Shown here: positions 39,777 through 48,871 of the stretch, piece by piece
How the letters are laid out: every line of letters starts with the position of its first letter
Numbering within the stretch: position 1 is the first letter of the stretch
DNA from: Phenylobacterium sp.
GTDB taxonomy: Bacteria > Pseudomonadota > Alphaproteobacteria > Caulobacterales > Caulobacteraceae
Length of the DNA stretch: 64,000 nucleotides
Direction of reading: 5' to 3'
NCBI RefSeq assembly: GCF_030646615.1
Contig: NZ_JAUSLG010000095.1
Coordinates: forward strand, 1 to 64,000
Translations under genes and position numbers: made by a program
Notes under the pieces: model-generated
Seen by the model: the letters and a program-made list of their open reading frames with translations, nothing else
What the model was told of the DNA's origin: nothing
Databases searched by the model: none

Positions 39777-40712
39777 CTAGCCGCCCCCTGCGGCCTGCGC
39801 CCGGCGGGCCTTCCACAGGCGCCAGAACACGCCGGGCGAGGCCAGGATAGGGTGCCTTTCCCGCCACGGCGTCAGCGGCACCCGCAGTCCGGTGTGGCGC
39901 TCGATCTTCCAGGCGGCGTAACGGGCGGCGCCCTCGAAGGTGAAGGCCGCCTTGGCGAGACGCGCCAGATTGAGGGGCTTTCCGAGGGTGCGCCGGAGTC
40001 GCCAGGCCGCCAGGAGTCGCCCTCTTTCATGCCCGCCCAGCACGAGCCGCACCGTCCCTTGGGCCGTGGCCTCGATCGTCAGGCCCTGCGCCCGCCAGGC
40101 GGCGAGCAAAAGCCGCTCATAGCGGTCTGGATCGGCGCCCAGGATGTCATTCTCCCGCCCGCGCGCCTCGACGCGGAACTCCGCCGCATAGGTCTGGCGG
40201 AACAGCGCGCGCCAATAGTCGAGCGCCTCGCCCTCCTGCGGACCCAGGGCGGCGGCGAACCGGGTGGCCGTGCCGGCGGCCGTGGCGACAGCCCGAGCGA
40301 TGTCGGCGGCGGCGTCCGCCCCCGAAGACCAGACCAGGGCCGAAGGCTGGACGAAGCGCGTCCAGATGGTCGTATCGATCCGCCGTCCCGTCACCGCGGA
40401 GCGGAATTGAGCCAGGGTCATGGTCGCCACCTTGGCGCGCAGGATGCGTCCGTCGATGACCAGCTCGTGATAGCTCACATCGGGCCAGAGGACGCGGCCC
40501 GCCAGGCCCCGCCAGCCGGGGCGCGGCCCATGGGTCAGGACATAGAAGTCCATCACTCCGTCGAGATCGCCCGTGCGCAGCACCGATCCGTAGAACAGCA
40601 CGCCGGCTGCGCCCTCAAAGCGGCTTGCCAGCGCCCGGCCCATGGCCAGACCGGGCGACGGGGCGGCGCGGGTGAGGTCCTGGGCGACCAGGGTCTGGAG
40701 GGCGTCCATCAT
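39777..40712 (-). CDS. Nucleotidyltransferase-like protein of sphingolipid headgroup cluster (putative CpgC-type)
   Basis: VLFYGSVLRTGDLDGVMDFYVL resembles an NTase GS...D motif; operonic with DAGK-like and CDP-alcohol phosphotransferase genes. Confidence 0.6.
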   Translation of the reverse strand: MMDALQTLVAQDLTRAAPSPGLAMGRALASRFEGAAGVLFYGSVLRTGDLDGVMDFYVLTHGPRPGWRGLAGRVLWPDVSYHELVIDGRILRAKVATMTLAQFRSAVTGRRIDTTIWTRFVQPSALVWSSGADAAADIARAVATAAGTATRFAAALGPQEGEALDYWRALFRQTYAAEFRVEARGRENDILGADPDRYERLLLAAWRAQGLTIEATAQGTVRLVLGGHERGRLLAAWRLRRTLGKPLNLARLAKAAFTFEGAARYAAWKIERHTGLRVPLTPWRERHPILASPGVFWRLWKARRAQAAGGG

Positions 40713-41623
40713 GGCGCGAGGAATCGCACGGGGGGGCCCAACGCGATCGTGATCTCGCCGCCCGGGAAGACCTCGCCGTCAACCACCACGGGCTGGGGGC
40801 TGGAGACGAACAGACCCTCGGCCAGGGTCCGCCGATAGCCATGGCGCCGAAGCCAGGTCTCGGCGCGCCCTAGCAACACCGCCGGCAAGGCCAGGGCCAG
40901 CCGCCTGGGGGGGGCCGAGACCTCAAGCACCTTCATCCCCTCCCGTGGGGGACCGAAGGGGCGAAGGCCAAGGGGCAGGCGCTTGAGCGAGGTGGCCAGC
41001 ACCACGAAACGGGCGGCGACCGTCGCCTCGCCCCCATCGATGGCGAGGCCCGCGCGCACGCCCTGGCGCCAGCCGTCGCCGTCGCGGCCGAACAGCGCGC
41101 CGAAGGCCGCGCCGATGACCGTCAAGGCCACGGCCAGGCTGTGGAACGCCCCCATCCGGTGGACCGCGTGCGACATCTGGGTGGCGCGGACAAAGGCGCC
41201 CAGGCCGAAGATGAACCCCGACAGGTCGGCCTGCTCGCCGCCCGCCCAGGTCAGCGTCAGGGGGCGCCGGGTCTTCAGGCTCATTGGCTCGCGGGCGGCC
41301 CGCTGCAGGGCGGCGTCCAGGGTCCAGCCGGGCCGGACGCCCAGGTCGAGGGCCAGGACATTGGTCTTTCCCGAGGGCAGGACCGCCAGGATGGGCGCGG
41401 CGCCGGCGAAGGCGGTCGGCAGGGCGCTCAGGACCTCGCGCAGGGTGCCGTCACCCCCGTCCACCACCACCAGCTCGACCCCGGCCTGGGCGAACCGACG
41501 CAGCTCGCTGGCCAGGGCCGCAGGCGTGTCCGGCTCGCCCCAGAGAACCCCATCCGGCGGCGCCCCCGCCTCGCCGCGATTGGCGTGGCTCCGCGGATTG
41601 CGGATCACTCCGACCCTCGTCAA
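40709..41623 (-). CDS. cpgB: Diacylglycerol kinase catalytic domain protein; putative ceramide kinase
   Basis: GVIRNPRSHANRG, VVDGGDGTLREVLSALP; TTG start overlapping upstream stop; cluster context. Confidence 0.75.
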   Translation of the reverse strand: MTRVGVIRNPRSHANRGEAGAPPDGVLWGEPDTPAALASELRRFAQAGVELVVVDGGDGTLREVLSALPTAFAGAAPILAVLPSGKTNVLALDLGVRPGWTLDAALQRAAREPMSLKTRRPLTLTWAGGEQADLSGFIFGLGAFVRATQMSHAVHRMGAFHSLAVALTVIGAAFGALFGRDGDGWRQGVRAGLAIDGGEATVAARFVVLATSLKRLPLGLRPFGPPREGMKVLEVSAPPRRLALALPAVLLGRAETWLRRHGYRRTLAEGLFVSSPQPVVVDGEVFPGGEITIALGPPVRFLAP

Positions 41624-42738
41624 TTCGAGAGCCACGAGGTGACCTGGCCCCTGGGGGCCAGCAGCCCCTGGACCATCTGGACGAGGTGGACGCCGAGCGA
41701 CAGGGCCGTCCAGATGGCCACCAGGATCAGACCGATATCGGGTCGACCCAGAAGGGCCGCGGGCGTCAGCAGCAGGAGGTTCGGATTGCGCCGCGCGGTG
41801 ATCAGCCGGAAGAAGCTGTCGAAGGGTCGCCAGGCGTGCATCTCCACCTTGAACGCGGCGAGGAAGGCGCCCTCCAGCATGCGCTGAACGATATAGCCGA
41901 CGAAGATCACGGTCAGGACCAGGGTCGGCGCGCCCACCGGCTGGCTGCTGGCCTGCACCCCCACCAGCCAGGCCCACCACCAGAAGGGCGGATGGATCAG
42001 GTCGATGCTGTGATCGAAGACATTGCCCCACCGGGATGAGGTCAGCGTCACCCGGGCGAGTTTGCCGTCCACCGTGTCGAGGAAGGTCATCCCCCAGGCG
42101 GCCGCCAGGCCCCAGCCGAAATGGCCGGTCCAGAACAGGCCGAAGGCCAGCAGCACGAGCAGGAAGCTGGTGAAGGTGACCTGATTGGGGGTGATCCCGG
42201 CCAGGGCGCACCAGCGGGTGACGACCCGGGCCGGCGCCGGCCAGACATATTTGGTCACCAGGTCGGTGACGCCCTTGTACGACCCCTGGAACAGGCGCCG
42301 TTCCACGGCGCGCACGTCGCCGGGGGTCAGGCGGCGCAGGATCGGCGGCTCGCGCTTGCGCAGTTCGCTATTATAGGCCGAGCCCAGGTCCTGGGCGGTC
42401 ATCGCGCGATGGGTGCTGGCGACACCGCTCAGGGGCGCCCCCTGCGCCAGCCGCTCGGCGGCCACGCCCTGGGCGTGGATGGCGGTCGGTGTTCCGTCCT
42501 CGTCCACCAGGACCACGCCCGGATGCTGAGCCAGGGCCCGGATGAGGGACTCGTCGAACACATAGCGGGCGTCCGCCGCCACCAGGCCGCCGACGGTAGC
42601 CGCCCCTTCGTCCAGGCCAAGACGCCGGAAGGTCCGATGCAGCCGTTCGGCCGCGCTCATGCCCCAGATGCGGGCTTCGCCGTCACCGATCACCCGCGCC
42701 GTCGGCCGGGCCTGTTCGTCAGTATTCGTCAATTCCAC
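41620..42738 (-). CDS. CDP-alcohol phosphatidyltransferase family protein with about 170-aa N-terminal extension
   Basis: DTVDGKLARVTLTSSRWGNVFDHSID fits DX2DGX2ARX8GX3DX3D; GTG start approximate. Confidence 0.85.
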   Translation of the reverse strand: MELTNTDEQARPTARVIGDGEARIWGMSAAERLHRTFRRLGLDEGAATVGGLVAADARYVFDESLIRALAQHPGVVLVDEDGTPTAIHAQGVAAERLAQGAPLSGVASTHRAMTAQDLGSAYNSELRKREPPILRRLTPGDVRAVERRLFQGSYKGVTDLVTKYVWPAPARVVTRWCALAGITPNQVTFTSFLLVLLAFGLFWTGHFGWGLAAAWGMTFLDTVDGKLARVTLTSSRWGNVFDHSIDLIHPPFWWWAWLVGVQASSQPVGAPTLVLTVIFVGYIVQRMLEGAFLAAFKVEMHAWRPFDSFFRLITARRNPNLLLLTPAALLGRPDIGLILVAIWTALSLGVHLVQMVQGLLAPRGQVTSWLSN

Positions 42739-42805
42739 CAACCGCCTTGCGCCTGTAAGGACGTGATAGCGAGCTTCGCCCCACCCTGACCAGAAACCTT
42801 CGCCC

Positions 42806-43696
42806 GTGCCGCCGTTTCGACTGGCCCATATCTCCGACCCGCACCTGCCGCCGCCTGAGAGATCGCTCGGCCTGAGGGACCTCGTCTCCAAGCGGGCGCT
42901 CAGCGCGATGGCCTGGCGCCGAAAGGGTGGTCAGCACGACAAGGCCGTGCTCGACGCCCTGGTGGCCGATATAGGCGCCCGGACGCCGGACCACATCGCC
43001 ATCACCGGCGACCTGACCAATTTCTCCACAGCCCGGGAAATCGCCGGGGCCCAGGCCTGGCTGAGCGGCCTGGGGGCGCCGGCCCATGTCACGGTCAGTC
43101 CCGGCAATCACGACGCCCTGGTCGGCCGCCCCGAGGCGGATGGGTTCGCGCCCTGGCGGCCCTGGCTGGCCGATGATCAGGCGTCGGCCTTTCCCCACGT
43201 TCGAATCCGCAGGCATGTGGCCATCATCAATCTCTGCAGCGCGGTCCCGACCGCGCCGTGGCTGGCCACTGGCGAGCTTGGGGAAGCTCAACTGGCGCAG
43301 TTGGCCCAGCTGCTGCCTGATCTTGCCGACCGCGGCCTCTTTCGCCTGATCATGCTGCACCATCCGCCGGTTGTGGGGGTGGTTTCCCCCCGCAAGTCCC
43401 TGGAGGACGGGGAAGGGTTCCGGGCGATCCTGGCCGCCCACGGCGCTGATCTCATCCTGCATGGCCATGCCCATGAGGCGGCGCTCGGGGGCTTGCCCGG
43501 TTCAACGGGTCTTGTGCCGGTCCTGGGCGTCCCGTCAGCCTCGGCCACGCCGGGCGGGCGCCATCCGCCTGCCCGTTGGCATGAGATAGAGATCGGCTCG
43601 GACGGCGATGACCGCCAGGTCTGGATCACGGCCAGGGGGCTTTCTGCCTTGACGGGCGCATTCGAAACGCTGGGGCGCTATCGCCTGGTCGCCTAG
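42806..43696 (+). CDS. Metallophosphoesterase
   Basis: LAHISDPHLPPPE, AITGDLTNFS, VSPGNHDAL, LILHGHAHEAALG. Confidence 0.92.
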   Translation: MPPFRLAHISDPHLPPPERSLGLRDLVSKRALSAMAWRRKGGQHDKAVLDALVADIGARTPDHIAITGDLTNFSTAREIAGAQAWLSGLGAPAHVTVSPGNHDALVGRPEADGFAPWRPWLADDQASAFPHVRIRRHVAIINLCSAVPTAPWLATGELGEAQLAQLAQLLPDLADRGLFRLIMLHHPPVVGVVSPRKSLEDGEGFRAILAAHGADLILHGHAHEAALGGLPGSTGLVPVLGVPSASATPGGRHPPARWHEIEIGSDGDDRQVWITARGLSALTGAFETLGRYRLVA

Positions 43697-44166
43697 CGCT
43701 GGTATCGCATGGAGATGGGGACCTGCGTGGTCCCTGCCCCGGCGCGGAACCGAACGCTCTCGAACGACGGCAGGCCCACGCGGGTCGGCGCGTTGTTGGA
43801 GAACCCGAAGCCTTCCGCCGGCATGCCGACGATGGTTCGGTTGAAATCGTGGTCGACGTTGGCGTCGTGATAGATGGCGATGGCGTAGTAGGCGGGCTCA
43901 GGAACCCAGAAGCAGACCTCGGTCACCCGCGGCGTCGCCTTCACCCGCGCCCGCAGCAGCTTGCCCTTTGGGGCCAGGAACCGGCGGGCGTTGTCCGGAT
44001 AGAGGGTGACCGCCACTTCCCCCTGGATCGGGGCCACCCCGGTGACCACCACCGAGATCTTGTGAGGCCCCTCAGGGCCGACGCACTGATCGGCCGCAAG
44101 GCCTGGCCCGGCGATGCCGAGCGCCATGGCGAAGGTGAGGCCCGCAAGGCCGGTTCGGACTTTCAT
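43693..44166 (-). CDS. DUF2141-type exported protein
   Basis: Signal peptide; ISVVVTGVAPIQGEVAVTLYPDNARRFL...YAIAIYHDANVDHDFNRTIVGMPAEGFGFSNNAP. Confidence 0.85.
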   Translation of the reverse strand: MKVRTGLAGLTFAMALGIAGPGLAADQCVGPEGPHKISVVVTGVAPIQGEVAVTLYPDNARRFLAPKGKLLRARVKATPRVTEVCFWVPEPAYYAIAIYHDANVDHDFNRTIVGMPAEGFGFSNNAPTRVGLPSFESVRFRAGAGTTQVPISMRYQR

Positions 44167-44228
44167 GGGCTTTGACGACCCCCTATGTTGCGCCGACGGC
44201 GGATGGCGCCCGATGAGCAGGGTGCTTC

Positions 44229-44666
44229 ATGAGCAATGCGACCGCGGTGAACTTTGGCTATCCCCACTCGATGGTGGGTGAGACTGCCCACTGGCTGGTT
44301 CTTGTGCGCCCCAAGCAGCCTACATTTGGGTCTCTCGTCCTTGTGTGCAAGGAGCCCGCCCGGGCGTTTTCCGATCTGAGCGGCCAGGCTTTCCAAGATC
44401 TTCAGGTCGCGGTCGGCGGGATTGAGCGTCTTCTGCGCCAGGCGGTGGACTATGCCAAGATAAACTATCTGATGCTCATGATGGTCGATCCCGACGTCCA
44501 TTTCCATGTGATTCCCCGCTATGAGGGCGCCCGCGAACATGGGGGCGAAACCTTCCGGGACGCCGGTTGGCCGGGCCAGCCCGACCTCGCCGCCGCTGTC
44601 GCCTTGAGCCCCGAACACCTCCGCGCGCTCGCCGAGGCCTGGCGGAGCCAGTGGCGCACGGCGTGA
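44229..44666 (+). CDS. HIT family protein
   Basis: LMLMMVDPDVHFHVIPRYEG; HIT-like fold. Confidence 0.75.
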   Translation: MSNATAVNFGYPHSMVGETAHWLVLVRPKQPTFGSLVLVCKEPARAFSDLSGQAFQDLQVAVGGIERLLRQAVDYAKINYLMLMMVDPDVHFHVIPRYEGAREHGGETFRDAGWPGQPDLAAAVALSPEHLRALAEAWRSQWRTA

Positions 44667-45889
44667 CCACGGTCCTGACGCCCAAGCCTGCCTTCACCTT
44701 TGGTCTGCCCTTGCTGGACCGCTACGTCCTACGGCTGACGGCGGGTCCGATGCTGGGCTGCCTGGCGGTGACCCTGATCGCCCTCCTGCTGGAACGGGCC
44801 CTTCGTCTGCTCGACCTGCTGGCCCAGAGCAGTGATCGCTTCGGCTTCGTCGTCCAGCTCACTGGTCAGCTGGTGCCCCACTATTTCGGTCTGGCCCTGC
44901 CGGTGGCCTTCTTCGTCGCCCTGTTCATCGTCATCACCCGGCTGAGCGACGGCTCGGAGATCGACGCCCTGCTGGCCAGCGGCGTGTCCCTGCCCCGCCT
45001 GGCGACGCCCTTCATCTGTCTGGGCCTGGCGCTCACCTTGGTCAGCCTCATCGTGTTCGGGTACATGCAGCCCTACAGCCGCTACGCCTATCGGGCGGTA
45101 ATGCACGCTGCGGCCAACGCCGGCTGGAACGGCGAACTGCAGGCCGGCGCCTTTGTCACGGAGGATCGCCTGATCATGACCGCTGACCGGGCCGACCCCC
45201 AGGGCCAGCGGCTGGAGGGGCTGTTCATCCGCCGCCTGACGCCCGCGGGCCGCGAGGAGGTGATCACCGCCACCACGGCCGACCTGCAGGTGTCCCAGGA
45301 CCGACTGAATGTGACCCTCAACCTCCAGAATGGCCGGCGCATCCTAGAGGGGGCCGACGGGGTCTATGACATCCTGGATTTCGACAGCTTCAAAACCACC
45401 GCCCCCCTGGCCGGCGCCACCGAGCTGCTGCGCGCCCGCGGCGGCGACGAGCGCGAACTGACTCTCGGCGAGCTGGCCAGCCTGGCGGGGTCCGGCGACA
45501 GCGTCCTGCCCCGCAGCACCCTGCTGTCGGAGCTCTATGGCCGGCTGGCCCGGGCCGCCTTCCTGCCCTTCCTGCCGCTGATCGCCTTCCCCCTCGGGCT
45601 TGCGACCAAGCGGGGGCGTCGCACGCCGGGCCTGGTCTTCGCCGGTATTCTGCTGCTGGCCTTCCAGCACGCCCTGCAGCTTGGCCAGTCGCTCGCCGAG
45701 AGCGGGGTCGTCCCGGCCTTCTTCGGGATCTGGACGCCCTTCACCCTCTTCACCGGCTTTGGCCTCTGGATGTTCATGGGCAGCCGGAACAGGCCGGGCG
45801 AGACGCCCATCAGCCGGCTGATCGGGACGGCCGGCGACCGGATCACCCGGGCGATGGCCGCGCGGGACGCGCGGGTTCAGGCCTCGTGA
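44663..45889 (+). CDS. LptF-like YjgP/YjgQ family permease
   Basis: LDRYVLRLTAGPMLGCLAVTLIALLLERALRLLDL, C-terminal TM bundle; adjacent to LptG-like gene; GTG start. Confidence 0.88.
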   Translation: MTTVLTPKPAFTFGLPLLDRYVLRLTAGPMLGCLAVTLIALLLERALRLLDLLAQSSDRFGFVVQLTGQLVPHYFGLALPVAFFVALFIVITRLSDGSEIDALLASGVSLPRLATPFICLGLALTLVSLIVFGYMQPYSRYAYRAVMHAAANAGWNGELQAGAFVTEDRLIMTADRADPQGQRLEGLFIRRLTPAGREEVITATTADLQVSQDRLNVTLNLQNGRRILEGADGVYDILDFDSFKTTAPLAGATELLRARGGDERELTLGELASLAGSGDSVLPRSTLLSELYGRLARAAFLPFLPLIAFPLGLATKRGRRTPGLVFAGILLLAFQHALQLGQSLAESGVVPAFFGIWTPFTLFTGFGLWMFMGSRNRPGETPISRLIGTAGDRITRAMAARDARVQAS

Positions 45890-46947
45890 AGCTCTACGGC
45901 TACATCCTGTCGATTGTCGGGACGCGCATCCTGGCCGCCGCCGCCATCCTGCTGGGCATCCTGCAGGTGCTGGAGTTGCTCGACGCCACGCCGGAAATCC
46001 TTGAACGCGGCCTGGGCCTGGGCGGCGTCGCCTATCATGCCCTGCTGCGCCTCCCGCGGATGCTGGAGCAGGCCGCGCCGCTCGCCGTCCTGGCTGGGGC
46101 GCTCTTCGCCTTCGGCCAGCTGGCCCGCGAGCAGGCGGTCACGGCCATGCGCGCCGCCGGGGTCTCGGTTTATCGGTTGCTGGCCGTCTCGGCCGTCGCC
46201 GGCCTCGGCGTCCTGGTGGTCGACCTGATGGTGCTGGAGGTCGTCGCGCCGCGCACCGACCTCGCCCTAGCCAACTGGTGGCGGGCCACCGCGGCCGAGG
46301 CCGACCGGGCCGAGCCTGGCCTTCAGGCCTTCCGGTCCGGCGACGAGCTGGTGGTGGCCCGGGCCAGCGACGAGCAGGGAAACCGCCTGGACGAGGTGCG
46401 CATCTACCGCCGCGATGGCCAAGGCCAGGTCAGCGAGCGGATCGCGGCGCCGATGGCCACCTATGGCGCCGAGGGCTGGCGTCTGGACCAACCCAGCCTC
46501 ACGCGCTTCACCGAGGGCGAGGCCATGGCCTCCACGGCCGAGGCGCTGATCTGGCCGACCCCCCTTCGGCCCGCCGATGTCCGCGCCCTGCTCTTCAGCG
46601 ACCAGGCTACCAGCGGCGCCATCGCTCGCCGCGCCCTGGGCGGCGTCGGCTCCGAGCGGCCGGAGAGCTATTACGCCGTCCGGGTCCATCGGACCCTGGC
46701 CGAGCCCATGGCCGTGCTGGTGATGCTGCTGCTGGCCGCCCCCGTGGCCTTGGCCAACTTCCGCACGACCCAAGGCGCCGTGCTGTCGGCCGCCGCCCTG
46801 GCCGCCGGGTTGACCTTCCTGGTGCTCGACGGCCTGCTGACCGCCTTGGGCGAAGGCGGCGCCCTGGCGCCTGTGCTGGCCGCCTGGACCGCGCCGGCGG
46901 TGTTCGCCGCCATGGCCGCCACCGTGCTTCTCAGGATGGAGGGCTGA
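45886..46947 (+). CDS. LptG-like YjgP/YjgQ family permease
   Basis: LYGYILSIVGTRILAAAAILLGILQVLELLDATPEIL...LPRMLEQAAPLAVLAGALFAFGQLAREQAVTAMRAAGVS. Confidence 0.9.
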   Translation: MKLYGYILSIVGTRILAAAAILLGILQVLELLDATPEILERGLGLGGVAYHALLRLPRMLEQAAPLAVLAGALFAFGQLAREQAVTAMRAAGVSVYRLLAVSAVAGLGVLVVDLMVLEVVAPRTDLALANWWRATAAEADRAEPGLQAFRSGDELVVARASDEQGNRLDEVRIYRRDGQGQVSERIAAPMATYGAEGWRLDQPSLTRFTEGEAMASTAEALIWPTPLRPADVRALLFSDQATSGAIARRALGGVGSERPESYYAVRVHRTLAEPMAVLVMLLLAAPVALANFRTTQGAVLSAAALAAGLTFLVLDGLLTALGEGGALAPVLAAWTAPAVFAAMAATVLLRMEG

Positions 46948-46949
46948 CC

Positions 46950-48110
46950 GTGAGCGCAGCGTCCGGCGCCGCCACCGCCCCCCTGGTCATCCGGGAGGTG
47001 ATCACCAAGGCCGACATGCGCCGCTTCATCGCCGTGCCCATGCGCCTCAACGCCCACGACCCGGCCTGGATCGCGCCGCTGGTCAGCGAGCGCCTGGCGG
47101 CCTTCAGCCCGGCCGGCAACCCCTTCTTCGAGCACGCCGAGGTCGCCTTCTGGATCGCCTCGCGGGGCGGCCGCGACGTGGGACGCATCAGCGCCCAGAT
47201 CGATCGCCTGGCGCCCCAGGACCCGGAGCGGCCCGCCGGCCATTTCGGCCTCATCGCCGGGGAGGATGATCCCGAGGTGTTCGAAGGCCTGTTCGCCACG
47301 GCCGAGGCCTGGCTGAAGGCGCGCGGCTGCCTGCGCGTGCTGGGCCCGTTCAACCTGTCGGTCAATGAAGAGGTCGGGCTGTTGGTGGGCGGCTTCGACA
47401 CCCCGCCCATGGTGCTGATGGGCCACGACCAGCCCCATGTCGGGGGTCGGATCGAGGCCCAGGGCTATGGCAAGGCCAAGGATGTCTACGCCTATCTCTG
47501 CCAGATGAGCGACGACATCCCGCCGCACATCCTGCGCCGGGTGCGCCGTGGGCCGGCCGCCGGCGTCACCCTGCGGATGCTGGACATGAGCCGCTATGAC
47601 GCCGAGGTCGCCGCCATGACCGAGGTGCTTAACGACGCCTGGAGCGGCAACTGGGGGTTCACGCCGACGACCGAGGCCGAGACCGCGCAACTGGGCAAAT
47701 CCCTGCGGGCGGTGATCGAGCCGAAGATGATCTGGTTCGCCGAGATCGACGGCGAGACCGCCGGTTTCGTGGTCCTGCTGCCCAATGTGAACGAAGCCAT
47801 CGCCGACCTGGACGGCCGCCTGTTCCCCTTCGGCTGGGCCAAGCTGCTCTGGCGGCTCAAGGTCGCCCGGGTGAAGTCGGTCCGCATTCCGCTGATGGGG
47901 GTCAAGCGGAAGTTCGCCGACACCTTGCGGGGGCAGATGCTGCCCTTCCAGCTGATGGACGCTGGCGCCACCCAGGCCCGCGCCCTGGGCTACCAGACCT
48001 ATGAGCTGTCCTGGATCCTGGAAGACAATGCGCCGATGAACCGCATCTGTGTCTCCTTGGGGGGCAAGGTCTACAAGACCTACCGGATCTATCAGAAGGA
48101 CCTGGGGTGA
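46950..48110 (+). CDS. GNAT-like acyltransferase; putative bacterial ceramide synthase (bCerS)
   Basis: 386 aa, FNLSVNEEVGLLVGGFDTPPMVLMGHDQPHV, YELSWILEDNAPMNRICVSLGGKVYKTYRIYQK; sphingolipid cluster context; GTG start. Confidence 0.75.
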   Translation: MSAASGAATAPLVIREVITKADMRRFIAVPMRLNAHDPAWIAPLVSERLAAFSPAGNPFFEHAEVAFWIASRGGRDVGRISAQIDRLAPQDPERPAGHFGLIAGEDDPEVFEGLFATAEAWLKARGCLRVLGPFNLSVNEEVGLLVGGFDTPPMVLMGHDQPHVGGRIEAQGYGKAKDVYAYLCQMSDDIPPHILRRVRRGPAAGVTLRMLDMSRYDAEVAAMTEVLNDAWSGNWGFTPTTEAETAQLGKSLRAVIEPKMIWFAEIDGETAGFVVLLPNVNEAIADLDGRLFPFGWAKLLWRLKVARVKSVRIPLMGVKRKFADTLRGQMLPFQLMDAGATQARALGYQTYELSWILEDNAPMNRICVSLGGKVYKTYRIYQKDLG

Positions 48111-48871
48111 CCGCGTTCCGCGCCCTGGTCCTGGCCGGCTCGCGTCCCGAAATCGATCCCCTGCTGGCCTATGCGGACGTGCCCCACAAGAGCCTGATCA
48201 CCCTTCAGGGTCAGACCCTGCTGGCCCGGGTGATCGACGCCCTGACGGCCGCCGGAGCGGTTTCCATCGGCGTCTGCACGTCGCACCCGGCCGTTATCGA
48301 AGCCGCAGGACAGATCGCCACCTCGGCCAGACTGGAGATCATCCCGGCCGCCGACAGCCCGAGCCTGAGCGTGGCCCAGGGCGCCCAGGCCATGGGGTTT
48401 CCCCTGCTGGTGACCACGGCCGATCACGCCATGCTGCGTCCAGAATGGGTGCAGGACTTCCTGGCCGGCGTTCCGGCAGACGCCGATATCGCCGCCCTTT
48501 TGGCGCCGGAAGGCGAGGTCAGGGCTGCGGCGCCAGACGGGAGGCGGACCTATCTTGCCTTCCGCGACGGGCGGTATTCCGGCTGCAATCTGTTCTATCT
48601 GCACACTGAATCCGCCCTGAGCGCCGTCGCCCTGTGGCGGCAGGTGGAGGCCCGGCGCAAGCAGCCCTGGAAGATCGCCGCCCTGCTGGGGCCTGGCATG
48701 CTGCTGGCCTATCTCACAGGCCGGCTGACCCTGGATCAGGCTGTCGCGCGCCTGGGGCGCAAGGCCGGCGTTCGGGCCTGCGCCGTGCGCACCCGACACG
48801 GCCTGGCGGCCGTGGACGTGGACAAGCCCGCCGACCTGGATCTGGTGCGGCGCCTGACGGCTAGCGCCTAG
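48107..48871 (+). CDS. MobA-like NTP transferase domain protein
   Basis: ALVLAGSRPEIDPLLAYADVPHKSLITLQGQTLLARVIDAL; GTG start overlapping upstream stop. Confidence 0.8.
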   Translation: MTAFRALVLAGSRPEIDPLLAYADVPHKSLITLQGQTLLARVIDALTAAGAVSIGVCTSHPAVIEAAGQIATSARLEIIPAADSPSLSVAQGAQAMGFPLLVTTADHAMLRPEWVQDFLAGVPADADIAALLAPEGEVRAAAPDGRRTYLAFRDGRYSGCNLFYLHTESALSAVALWRQVEARRKQPWKIAALLGPGMLLAYLTGRLTLDQAVARLGRKAGVRACAVRTRHGLAAVDVDKPADLDLVRRLTASA

